Shown: positions 48,672 through 56,624 of the stretch, in pieces
Layout: each line of letters begins with the position of its first letter
How positions within the stretch are numbered: the first letter of the stretch is position 1
Origin: CAYQXJ01 sp964421565
Lineage (GTDB): Bacteria > Planctomycetota > Brocadiia > SM23-32
DNA length: 64,000 bases
Direction: 5' to 3'
Assembly: GCA_964421565.1 (NCBI GenBank)
Contig: CAYQXJ010000001.1
Span: forward strand, 248,001-312,000
Position numbers and translations under genes: made by a program
The notes under the pieces: generated by a model
What the model was told of the DNA's origin: nothing
The model's database searches: none
What the model saw: the letters and a program-made list of their open reading frames with translations, nothing else

Positions 48672-48911
48672 TCAGTCCTCCACCACGGCCATCACTTCGC
48701 CGACCTGCACCTTATCGCCCTCGCGCACGCGGATTTCCTTCACGGTTCCGCCGGCGGGGGAGGGCACCGTGAAGGCCGCCTTGTCGGTCACCATCTCCAC
48801 CAGGTCCTGTCCCTCCTCAATCTCCTCGCCCTCTTCCACGTACCAGAAGCTGACCTCCGCCTCCTCGCCCGCGTCCTCGCCCAGTTCGGGCAGCTTGATC
48901 TCCGTTGCCAT
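48672..48911 (-). CDS. Stand-alone lipoyl-domain protein
   Basis: The 79-residue protein is a single lipoyl/biotinyl domain and nothing else. It has 'IKLPELGEDAGEEAEV' at the start, the modification lysine in 'EMVTDKAAFTVPSP' and the closing 'VREGDKVQVGEVMAVVED'. The DKA context with a preceding acidic turn is the lipoyl form rather than the biotinyl MKM form. It has no E2 catalytic or subunit-binding domain. It sits in one run with lpdA, lipB and lipA, so it is very likely lipoylated and reoxidised by their products. The enzyme it serves is not in the window. Confidence 0.88.
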   Translation of the reverse strand: MATEIKLPELGEDAGEEAEVSFWYVEEGEEIEEGQDLVEMVTDKAAFTVPSPAGGTVKEIRVREGDKVQVGEVMAVVED

Positions 48912-48928
48912 CTATGCCTCCGAAGCCG

Positions 48929-49813
48929 TTAGATATGCTCACCACGTTGCTGCAGCAGCTCGGCCACGAGCTCGCCCGCGCCGAAGCTGCTGCGAACAAA
49001 GGGGCCGCTCGCCACGGCGTCGAAGCCCATGGCCTGCCCCTGTTCTCGCAGTTCGGCGAAGACCTCTGGCTCGATAAACTCCACAACCGGCAGGTGCCCT
49101 GCCGACGGCGCCAGGTACTGGCCCATGGTTACCACGCGGCAGCCTGCGCCCCTGAGGTCCGTGAGAACTTCGAGGACCTCTCGACGTTCCTCGCCGAGCC
49201 CGAGCATGAGGCCGCTCTTCGTGACGGCACCGGCACTGTGATCGGATGCCTGACGCAGCACATGCAGAGAGCGCGAGTAGTCCGCCGCAGGCCGCACGGC
49301 GGGGTAGAGCCGCGGCACGGTCTCCACGTTATGATTGAACACTTCTGGCCCTGCGTCAAGCACCGTTGCCAGGTCTTCCCCGCGCCCCCCGAAATCGGGT
49401 GTCAGCACCTCCACGGTGGCCGACGTGCGCTCATGCAGCGCGCGGATCACAGCCGCGAACTGTCCGCTGCCGCCGTCGGGCAGGTCGTCTCGCGTGACGC
49501 TGGTGACCACGACGTGCCGCAGTCCCATGCGCCGCGCGGCCTCGGCCACGCGGGCCGGCTCGTCGGGGTCTACCGGGGAGGGTGTGCCGCTTTGGACGGC
49601 GCAGAACCGGCAGTCCCGCGTGCAGACGCTGCCCAGGATCATAAACGTCGCAGTGCCGCAGGCATAGCACTCGCCGCGATTCGGGCAGTGCGCTTCGCGG
49701 CAGACCGTATTCAGTTTCAGCTCTTCCAGCAGCCTGTCGACTCGGGCGGTCCGCTCCGCCGGGGGCAGGCGTTTCTTCAGCCACGGGGGGAATCTGGTGT
49801 TCGTGTCGCTCAT
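48929..49813 (-). CDS. lipA: Lipoyl synthase
   Basis: LipA is a radical SAM enzyme that inserts two sulfurs into protein-bound octanoate. The 294-residue protein has the auxiliary cluster motif 'CREAHCPNRGEC', the radical SAM motif 'CTRDCRFC', 'TSVTRDDLPDGG' and the C-terminal 'SSFGA' with the conserved RSS serine. The ATG overlaps the lipB stop codon by four bases. It is followed after 17 bp by the lipoyl-protein gene. Confidence 0.96.
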   Translation of the reverse strand: MSDTNTRFPPWLKKRLPPAERTARVDRLLEELKLNTVCREAHCPNRGECYACGTATFMILGSVCTRDCRFCAVQSGTPSPVDPDEPARVAEAARRMGLRHVVVTSVTRDDLPDGGSGQFAAVIRALHERTSATVEVLTPDFGGRGEDLATVLDAGPEVFNHNVETVPRLYPAVRPAADYSRSLHVLRQASDHSAGAVTKSGLMLGLGEERREVLEVLTDLRGAGCRVVTMGQYLAPSAGHLPVVEFIEPEVFAELREQGQAMGFDAVASGPFVRSSFGAGELVAELLQQRGEHI

Positions 49814-50499
49814 CTGCCATCCCTCGCGGCATCGCCCACGGGCCGGACGAAGCCGAACTGTTCTGTGAACATGTCCGCCGCGCGTTCGGCGACCTCACCC
49901 AGCGGCGGCGCTTCTGCGAGTTCCTCTCGTAGCGAAGTCATGCGGACTCCATGCAGCCCGCACGGCACGATCAGGTGGAACCACGACAGGTCCACGTCCA
50001 CGTTCAGCGCCACGCCGTGATAGCAGACCCACCGGCGGGCGGCGATGCCGATGCTGGCGATCTTGCGTTCGCCGACCCATACGCCGGTGTGCGGGCTCTC
50101 GGCGTGGGCGTCGACCCCGTAGCTGCGGCAGAGCCTGACGAGCCATGCTTCCAGCTCGCGCAGGTACCGGCGCAGGTCGCGACCGCGCCGCCGCAGGTCG
50201 ATGATGGGGTAGGCGATGAGTTGCCCCGGCCCGTGGAAGGTCACTTCCCCGCCGCGATTGGTCTGCCGCAAGGCGACGCCGAGTTCCCGCAGGTGGCTTT
50301 CGTCGGCCAGCACGTCGGCGACGCTGCCGGAGCGGCCCACCGTAATCGTCGGCGGGTGCTCAACCAGCATCAGGTGACCGCTGCCGTCCTGCGAGGCGGC
50401 GCACGATTCCCACAGCCGGAGCTGGCGTTCGTACGCCTCGTCGAAGCCGACCCTCTGCGGGCCGTGCACGCTGAGTGGAGGCCGTGGTTTGACTGCCAT
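49810..50499 (-). CDS. lipB: Octanoyl-ACP:protein N-octanoyltransferase
   Basis: LipB moves octanoate from ACP to the lipoyl-domain lysine. The 229-residue protein has 'LMLVEHPPTITVGR', 'NRGGEVTFHGPGQLIAYPI', 'GVWVGERKIASIGIAARRWVCYHG' (catalytic Lys; cited in part) and 'IVPCGLHGVRMTSL' (catalytic Cys). The start is the ATG at 50499, downstream of GAGG; the open frame further upstream is antisense filler inside the lpdA end. It overlaps lipA and follows lpdA by 26 bp. Confidence 0.95.
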   Translation of the reverse strand: MAVKPRPPLSVHGPQRVGFDEAYERQLRLWESCAASQDGSGHLMLVEHPPTITVGRSGSVADVLADESHLRELGVALRQTNRGGEVTFHGPGQLIAYPIIDLRRRGRDLRRYLRELEAWLVRLCRSYGVDAHAESPHTGVWVGERKIASIGIAARRWVCYHGVALNVDVDLSWFHLIVPCGLHGVRMTSLREELAEAPPLGEVAERAADMFTEQFGFVRPVGDAARDGR

Positions 50500-50525
50500 C
50501 GGGGACCTCGTCTTCTGATCGCTGC

Positions 50526-51923
50526 TCAGCCTCGCCAGTTGATCGGCATGCCGATGATGCCCTCGCTGACCTCCTTCAGGGCTTCGGCCAGCGTGGGATG
50601 GGCGTGGATCGTCTGCGCCATCTCTTCGGCGGTGCACTCGAGCTGCACGGCCAGCGTTGCCTCTCCGAGCAAGGTGCTCGCCTCGGGGCCGGCCATGTGC
50701 ACGCCGAGGACGCGTCCTGACCTGGCGTCGCAGACCATCTTGACCACTCCGTCGGTCTCGCCGACGATGTGGGCCTTGCCCAGCGCCCGCCAGGGGAACT
50801 TCTTCACCACGATCTCGCCACGCTCCTCGCGGGCTTCCTCTTCGCTCAGGCCGACAACGGCGATTTCCGGATGAACGAAGACGCAGGCCGGGGCGACGCG
50901 GTAGTCCATGGCCGCGCTGATGGAGCCGGTGGCATGTGCGGCGGCGACCAGGCCCTCCTGGCTGCCGACGTGGGCGAGCAGCACCTGTCCGTTGCAGTCA
51001 CCGATGGCGTAGATGTGCGGCTGGTTCGTCTGCATGTGCTCGTTGACGGGCAGTTCGCCCTTCTCGCCGGTCTCTACTCCGGCTTTGCCGATCTCGACGC
51101 TGCTGCAGTCGGCGCGCCGGCCGACGCAGACGAGCATCTTCTCGGCGGTCACCTCCGTGTCGTCAGCCAGCACGGCTGTCACCTCGCCGTCGCCCTTCTT
51201 GACCTTCTCCAGCGTGACTCCGACGTGGACGGCGACGCCGCGCTTCTTAAGGAACTTGGCGACCTCTCGGGCGCAGTCCTCGTCCATGGCCGGCAGCAGG
51301 CGGTCGAGCGCCTCAACGACCGTGACCTCGACGCCGCACGCAGTGTAGATGCTCGCGAACTCCAGGCCGATGTAGCCGCCGCCGATGATGACGATGGATT
51401 CCGGCAGCTCGTTTGCGCTGACGGCGTCGTCGCTGCTGATGACCAGTTCGTGGTCGAACGGGGCGGAGGGCAGCCCGATGGCCTTTGAGCCCGTTGCGAC
51501 GATGATCTTCTGCGCGGTGATGGACTGGCTGCTTTCGCCGTCGTCAATGCTCAGCGTGTGCTCGTCGGCGAACGCGGCCGCCCCGCGGATCAGCTCTACG
51601 TTGTTGCCCTTCAGCAGCGAGGCGATGCCGTTGCGCAGCATGTCGAGTATCTTCTCGCGGCGTTCGGCGACCGTCGACCAGTTCACTTGCGGTTTGACGC
51701 CTTCGAGACCGATTTCGGCCGCGTCTTCCATCTTGAGCGCCATGCTGGCGGTGTGCCAGAGTACCTTGGTGGGTATGCAGCCGACGTTGGTGCAGACGCC
51801 GCCGAGGGGGCCCTTTTCAATGACGCAGGCGCTGGCGCCGAGCTGTGCGGCGCGAATGCCGGCCACGTAGCCCGCCGGGCCCGAGCCGATCACGGCGACA
51901 TCGTAGTCATACTGCTCGCTCAT
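50526..51923 (-). CDS. lpdA: Dihydrolipoamide dehydrogenase
   Basis: This FAD enzyme reoxidises dihydrolipoyl groups with NAD. The 465-residue protein has 'DVAVIGSGPAGYVAGIRAAQLG' (FAD Rossmann; cited in part), the redox disulfide 'GGVCTNVGCIPTK', the NAD-binding 'IIGGGYIGLEFA', 'ICDGNG-like' FAD segment 'AIGDCNGQVLLAH', and the C-terminal His-Glu pair in 'IHAHPTLAEALKEV'. AGGAG precedes the ATG. It heads the run lpdA-lipB-lipA-lipoyl protein. Confidence 0.96.
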   Translation of the reverse strand: MSEQYDYDVAVIGSGPAGYVAGIRAAQLGASACVIEKGPLGGVCTNVGCIPTKVLWHTASMALKMEDAAEIGLEGVKPQVNWSTVAERREKILDMLRNGIASLLKGNNVELIRGAAAFADEHTLSIDDGESSQSITAQKIIVATGSKAIGLPSAPFDHELVISSDDAVSANELPESIVIIGGGYIGLEFASIYTACGVEVTVVEALDRLLPAMDEDCAREVAKFLKKRGVAVHVGVTLEKVKKGDGEVTAVLADDTEVTAEKMLVCVGRRADCSSVEIGKAGVETGEKGELPVNEHMQTNQPHIYAIGDCNGQVLLAHVGSQEGLVAAAHATGSISAAMDYRVAPACVFVHPEIAVVGLSEEEAREERGEIVVKKFPWRALGKAHIVGETDGVVKMVCDARSGRVLGVHMAGPEASTLLGEATLAVQLECTAEEMAQTIHAHPTLAEALKEVSEGIIGMPINWRG

Positions 51924-52018
51924 GGTGTCTCCTGTGTTGAGGTCAGTGGACAGGCGCGGCCGTCCGGCCCCTCATTCATTGTAACCCGAGCGGGCAGCGG
52001 CTCAAGGGCCGTATGCCC

Positions 52019-53122
52019 TCAAGGCCGGTAGAAGACTTCGCTGACCGACCGGTTGTAATGGATGCGGTTGATCGTGCGGGCCAGCGCGTCAGCGAGCGAG
52101 TGCACCTTCATGAAGGGCAATTCACGGAAGGGCGGCGTCTGCGGGATGGAGTCGGTGACCACCAGCCGTTTTAGGCAGTATTCGGCGTGAAGCTCGCGCA
52201 GGCGGGCGAGGGCCTTTGGAGCGCAGAGGTTGTGGCTGACGCCGATGTAGACCTCCTCGATGCCGCGTTCCTCGATCAGGCGGCGGATCACGCCGTACAT
52301 CGTCCCGCCGCTCGCGATCATGTCGTCCAGGATGATCGCTTTCGTCTTGCTGCCGAAGTCGCCCACGATGTCGGTGATCTCGGCCTTGCCGGGCTCGGGG
52401 CGGAGCTTGGAGGCGACGGCGAAGCGCAGGTCGGCGGCGCGCGCGTAGTGGCTGACGAACTTCGAGCCGCCGACGTCGGGGGAGACCACGATCGCATCGT
52501 CGCGACCATGCAGTTCCTCGAACTCGTCGAGGAAGAGCATCAGCGACTCCAACATGTTGGTCGGCGCGGGGGCGTAGAAGCCGCGCAACTGGCCGGTGTG
52601 CGGGTCCCAGGCGATCAGCCGGTCGATGCCGGCCTGCAGGCTGAGGTCGGCCATCAGCTTCGCCGTGGTCGGCTCGCGCCGGAACTTGGTCGGCTTGTCC
52701 TGTCGTCCGTAGGCGAGATAGGGCAGCACGCCGGTGACGTGGCGGGCGCCGTGCTCGCGCAGCGTGCGGGCGGCGATCAGGAAGGTCAGGTAGTTCTGGT
52801 CGACGGTGCGCTCAGAGCAGGGGTCGTAGATGGCCTGGAAGAGGTAGACGTCGTAGCCCCCGACGTGCTGCTCGATGCGCACGCAGGTCTCGGTGTCCGC
52901 GAACTGGTAATCGACATCCGCCACGTGGAGCACGTGGTCGGAGCTCTCGCTATCGGACAGCAACGCGTCGTAGCGCGAAGCCACGGCTTCCGAGAGGTAG
53001 GTGCCGGAGCGGCAGCCGGCGATCAGCAGCCTGCCGCGCGCCGAAACCATGCGTTCGCCCTGCTCGCGGGCGAACCTTTCCGGGGTGAAGAACGAGTTGC
53101 GCCCGTCGCCCTGTGCACTCAT
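52019..53122 (-). CDS. prs: Ribose-phosphate pyrophosphokinase family protein
   Basis: The enzyme makes PRPP from ribose-5-phosphate and ATP. The 367-residue protein has 'YDPCSERTVDQNY', 'VLPYLAYGRQDKPTKFREP'-like catalytic loop ('GRQDKPTKFRREPTTAKL'), 'DPHTGQLRGFY' and the PRPP-binding 'IILDDMIASGGT'. It is about 50 residues longer than the usual enzyme, mainly at the N terminus and in the flexible-loop region, so it may belong to a divergent subgroup. It is followed after 95 bp by lpdA and preceded by the phosphoesterase gene with a 26-bp gap. Confidence 0.88.
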   Translation of the reverse strand: MSAQGDGRNSFFTPERFAREQGERMVSARGRLLIAGCRSGTYLSEAVASRYDALLSDSESSDHVLHVADVDYQFADTETCVRIEQHVGGYDVYLFQAIYDPCSERTVDQNYLTFLIAARTLREHGARHVTGVLPYLAYGRQDKPTKFRREPTTAKLMADLSLQAGIDRLIAWDPHTGQLRGFYAPAPTNMLESLMLFLDEFEELHGRDDAIVVSPDVGGSKFVSHYARAADLRFAVASKLRPEPGKAEITDIVGDFGSKTKAIILDDMIASGGTMYGVIRRLIEERGIEEVYIGVSHNLCAPKALARLRELHAEYCLKRLVVTDSIPQTPPFRELPFMKVHSLADALARTINRIHYNRSVSEVFYRP

Positions 53123-53148
53123 CCGTTACCCCTTGCTCGCCTGAGCGA

Positions 53149-53808
53149 TCATACCGCTTCGATGCGCACCCGGGGCTCGGCGCCGGGCTCGACTTCGGCC
53201 ACGGCGCAGCGCCCACCGCTCGCCGGGCCGGGGTTGACCACGTGGCAGCCGGCCAGCGTGTCGGTGCCGGCACTCTCGTGGATGTGGCCGGTGAAGCATA
53301 CGCATGGACTATGCTGCTCGATGAACTGGCGCACGGCGTCGCTGCCGACATGCGCCCCGGTGCCGATCACGTCGAGAGCCGTGTCGCGTGGCGGCTGGTG
53401 CGAGACGAGCACCCGGGGGATGTCGGCATCCAGCTCGGCGGCCGCCTGGCTCAGGGCGCGGGCCAGTTCCGCCTCCGAGAACTCGCTCGGCGTGCCCCCC
53501 GGGGCCGGCAATGATCCGCCGAGGCCGAGGAAGGCGACATCATCGCGGATCACACGTCGGCCGTGCAGCGAGATTCCCTGCGCCGCGAGGAACTCGGCCA
53601 CCTCCGGACGGTCGCAGTTGCCGTGAACCGCGAGGACGGCGGGGGTGTGCTCGAGGACCGCCTGCACCACGCGCTGCGCATCGCGGGCGCCGCCGAAGTG
53701 GGTGAGGTCGCCGCAGAGCACCACCACATCTGCCGCCTGCAGGACCTGCGCGAAGGGGGCGATGGAGGAGGCCCTGCCGTGTATGTCGGTCAGCCCGACA
53801 ATGCGCAT
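53149..53808 (-). CDS. YfcE-type metallophosphoesterase
   Basis: The 219-residue protein has the calcineurin-like metal sites: 'LTDIHG' (Asp and His), 'CGDLTHFGG', 'VHGNCDRPE', 'VSHQPPRD' and 'FTGHIHES'. It is a compact cytoplasmic phosphodiesterase or phosphatase whose substrate is unknown. The start is the ATG at 53808, behind AAGGAG; 33 further upstream codons are open but lack a signal. It lies between the sulfatase (31 bp gap) and prs genes. Confidence 0.92.
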   Translation of the reverse strand: MRIVGLTDIHGRASSIAPFAQVLQAADVVVLCGDLTHFGGARDAQRVVQAVLEHTPAVLAVHGNCDRPEVAEFLAAQGISLHGRRVIRDDVAFLGLGGSLPAPGGTPSEFSEAELARALSQAAAELDADIPRVLVSHQPPRDTALDVIGTGAHVGSDAVRQFIEQHSPCVCFTGHIHESAGTDTLAGCHVVNPGPASGGRCAVAEVEPGAEPRVRIEAV

Positions 53809-53839
53809 GATGCTCCTTCCCGCCTCTGCGGCGGCGCGA

Positions 53840-55294
53840 TCATCCGACCATGAATCCGCCTTCCGTGTCCTCGAGCCAGTCCGCGGCCTCCGGTCGGCCG
53901 GTCTCACGAAGGTGCTCGATGTAGTCGTCCACGGCGTAGCGGGTGTGGTAGGGTCCGCCCTGGGCCATGACCGTCCAGAGGGGGTCGATTCTGCTTTCGC
54001 TGGTGGCCATCATGTCGGCGTGCCATGCCTCGAGGGTGCGGATGCCCTGGTTGACCACGTCGGGGCGTTGCTCGGCCAGGTCGTTCTGCTCATGGGGGTC
54101 TTCGGCCACGTTGAACAGCATGTAGGGGCGGAAGTTCTTCATGCCGCTGTGGTAGTTGCGCAGCAGCACCCAGTCGTCCCACCGCACGCCGCGCTGGCAG
54201 CTCCACGCGCAGTTGCCGAGGACCAGGCTGTCGCGGCCGGTCTGTTCGCCCGAAAGACTGCCGGCGAAGCTGCGGCCGTCCCAGCGGGCGGGGCATTCAC
54301 CGTCCACCAGTTCCATCAGGGTGGGGGGCAGGTCGTAGTTGTAATGCAGGCCATGGTCTACCTGGCCTCCGCGCATGCCGGGCCAGCGGACGATCATGGG
54401 TATGCGGGCGGTGATGTAGTCGGCGGTGTGATGGTCGCCGTAGATGTTCAGCTCGCCCTGGTTCTCACCGTGATCGCTGCTGATGATGATGGCGGTTTCG
54501 TCGAGCACGCCCTTCTGCTCGAGCGCGGCCAGCACTTTGCCGAACCAGTGGTCGGCGTAGAGGATGCCGGTGTCGTAGCCGTTGATCCACTTGCGGTAGT
54601 CGGCCAGGTTGCGGATCTGGGACGGGGCGCGCGCGCTCTCCTTGCCGGGCCCGATGTTGGCCAGGTCCTGTGCGCTGTGGGGGCCGAAGCTCTCAAAATC
54701 TGCGCGGATCTTCTCCTCGCTGATCCAGTCTTCGATCGGTTCGTCCTCAAACGGGAAGCCGAACTCCTCCGGCGTGCGGTAGCCCGTGTGTGGGTCCCAC
54801 ACGTTGATGTGCAGGAACCAGTTCTCTTCGCTGCCGCGGCGCTCGATCCAGTCGAGGGCGGCGGGGACGACTTCGTCGGCGCGTTCGCTGCCGCCTTTGC
54901 CGCTGTTGTACTGCTCGCGCCATCCGGAGTAGAACCACCAGGCGCTGTGGCGTTCGCCGAAGGGGCTGAAGCTGGCGGTATAGAAGCCGGCGTTGCGCAT
55001 GGCCATCACCCAGGAGTGCCATTCGTGCTGGAGGCGGAAGGCGCGATCTTCGCCGATGATGTAGGGGTCAGCCGCTATGCCGCCGTGGTCGACCACGCCG
55101 GTGTGGATGCCGGGCCGCCCGAGGAAGAGCGCAGCCCTGGACGGCAGGCAGGGCGCGTCGCTGGCGTAATAGTTGGTGAAGATGGTGCCCTCGGCAGCGA
55201 TGCGGTCGATGTTCGGCGAGGTATCGCGGCGATAGCCGTAGCAGCCGAGGTGATCGGGGCGGAGCGTATCAATGTCAAAATACAGGATGCGCAT
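53840..55294 (-). CDS. Sulfatase-family hydrolase (Cys-type)
   Basis: The 484-residue enzyme of the alkaline-phosphatase superfamily has the metal aspartates in 'FDIDTLRPDHLGCYG' (D7 and D9) and the formylglycine motif CLPSR (C49). The C-terminal metal site is 'SSDHGENQGE'. A formylglycine-generating enzyme must be encoded elsewhere. There is no signal peptide, so it probably acts in the cytoplasm, which is less common for polysaccharide sulfatases. Similar proteins also include phosphonate monoesterases. GGAGG precedes the ATG at 55294. Sulfatases are very frequent in Planctomycetota and relatives. Confidence 0.9.
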   Translation of the reverse strand: MRILYFDIDTLRPDHLGCYGYRRDTSPNIDRIAAEGTIFTNYYASDAPCLPSRAALFLGRPGIHTGVVDHGGIAADPYIIGEDRAFRLQHEWHSWVMAMRNAGFYTASFSPFGERHSAWWFYSGWREQYNSGKGGSERADEVVPAALDWIERRGSEENWFLHINVWDPHTGYRTPEEFGFPFEDEPIEDWISEEKIRADFESFGPHSAQDLANIGPGKESARAPSQIRNLADYRKWINGYDTGILYADHWFGKVLAALEQKGVLDETAIIISSDHGENQGELNIYGDHHTADYITARIPMIVRWPGMRGGQVDHGLHYNYDLPPTLMELVDGECPARWDGRSFAGSLSGEQTGRDSLVLGNCAWSCQRGVRWDDWVLLRNYHSGMKNFRPYMLFNVAEDPHEQNDLAEQRPDVVNQGIRTLEAWHADMMATSESRIDPLWTVMAQGGPYHTRYAVDDYIEHLRETGRPEAADWLEDTEGGFMVG

Positions 55295-55434
55295 ATCGCA
55301 GGGGCCTCCAACGTTTGAAGAGCGGTCTGAACGAAGCCGCGAGTATAGGCAGGGCACCAGGGGCTGTCAAGATGCGGCGGACGGAGCGTTTCGGGCTCGG
55401 CATCCGGCAGGCAGCAGGCTGCGGCTCGCGCCGG

Positions 55435-56601
55435 TCAGTTCACGGGCGTGGCTGACGGCACTTCGTAGTCGGCACCGTCGGCGGCTTCCGGCGCGGCTTG
55501 TGCGCCCTGCGCCGGTTCGGTTGCTTTCTGCATCTGCTCGGCGAAGCGCACGGCGAACTCGGCCACGTGGCCAGGTATGTCCGTGATCAGGGCGTCGAGG
55601 CTCACCACGGTCTCCTCGAGGTTCAGGGTGGTGTCGCTGAGGGCGGCTTCCTCGCCCGCTTCGGCAAGCAACTGCTGGATTACGTCCCGCACCTGGGCGG
55701 CGGAGGAGGTGTCTCTGCATTCGATGAAGGCGGTCAGCCGTCCGTCGCGCGAGGTGGCCGGCCTGATCTGGAATGCGAGGCTGCTTACGTGCGGCCCGAA
55801 GATGTGGGCGGCGCGCAGGTGCTCACGCAGTTCGGCATCGGGCAGGGCTTCGGCGAGTGCTGCAAGCTCGCCGTGTGCGTTCAGGCAGGCGAAGATTATG
55901 GGTTGGTCGGTCTCCAGGCGTTCGACGGCGCGCTTCAGTTCCTCCTGCACCTCCAGCCCGGGCTGGGCCGGTTCGTCCTGGTGCTCGGCACGCGCGCGCG
56001 CCGCAACGATCCGGTCCACCCAGCGGCGGAGCAGTTCCTCGCTGTCGGCGGTCATGAAGTTGTTGCCTCGCACGGCGGCGTAGGTGCGTTCGCCCAGCGA
56101 AGCGATCGTCGCCTCCTTGTAGTCTCTCGCGTCGCCGGACTTGTGCAGGCGGTGCCCGGCGGCCAGTCGCAGCAGCTTGCTATAGCGTTGCAGGGCGAAG
56201 GCCACGCCCCCGTGCAGCGCTCTCTGCTGCTCGGAGGGTTCCACCACAAGGACAAGCCACATCGGGGAGAAGCCCTTCATCGTCTGCAGCGCCTGCTCCT
56301 CGGTGAGTTCCAGGGGTTCTCCGCTCTGCGTCGGCAGCAGCCGGCTGATCTCCGGCCGGGCGAGGACGGCTGCCGGGATGCGCGTCATGAGCTGGTCAGC
56401 GGGGTCCACGCGCGCGATCAGGAAGGCCGAAGCCTGCGGCGTGACGAACGTTTCCGCCGGCACCAGCGGCGTCGGGCGCACCAGCAGCCAGATGCCCACA
56501 CCGACGACAACGGCAATGATGACGATGAAGCCGAGGCAGCCGCCCGTGCAGCCCCACACCCACTTCCTGGTCCGCCGCTCTTCGCTTGCCATCATGCTCA
56601 T
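55435..56601 (-). CDS. Membrane-anchored protein of unknown function
   Basis: The 388-residue protein has a short basic N terminus, one strong membrane helix ('FIVIIAVVVGVGIWLLV', about 25-42) and a large soluble, probably periplasmic domain. The soluble part alternates strands and helices ('LIARVDPADQLMTRIPAAVL', 'MWLVLVVEPSEQQ', 'RTYAAVRGNNFMTADSEELL'). This pattern recalls DUF3352-like proteins, but I cannot confirm it. The C-terminal tail is Ala/Pro/Glu-rich. It follows purB by 23 bp, probably by read-through. Confidence 0.72.
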   Translation of the reverse strand: MSMMASEERRTRKWVWGCTGGCLGFIVIIAVVVGVGIWLLVRPTPLVPAETFVTPQASAFLIARVDPADQLMTRIPAAVLARPEISRLLPTQSGEPLELTEEQALQTMKGFSPMWLVLVVEPSEQQRALHGGVAFALQRYSKLLRLAAGHRLHKSGDARDYKEATIASLGERTYAAVRGNNFMTADSEELLRRWVDRIVAARARAEHQDEPAQPGLEVQEELKRAVERLETDQPIIFACLNAHGELAALAEALPDAELREHLRAAHIFGPHVSSLAFQIRPATSRDGRLTAFIECRDTSSAAQVRDVIQQLLAEAGEEAALSDTTLNLEETVVSLDALITDIPGHVAEFAVRFAEQMQKATEPAQGAQAAPEAADGADYEVPSATPVN

Positions 56602-56624
56602 GGTTCTTGCCTTCCGTGCGGTTG

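Noticed and set aside
53645..55318. A 557-codon plus-strand frame across the phosphoesterase and sulfatase genes
   Set aside because: It spans two well-supported minus-strand genes and has Val/Ala/Gly-rich, domain-free translation.
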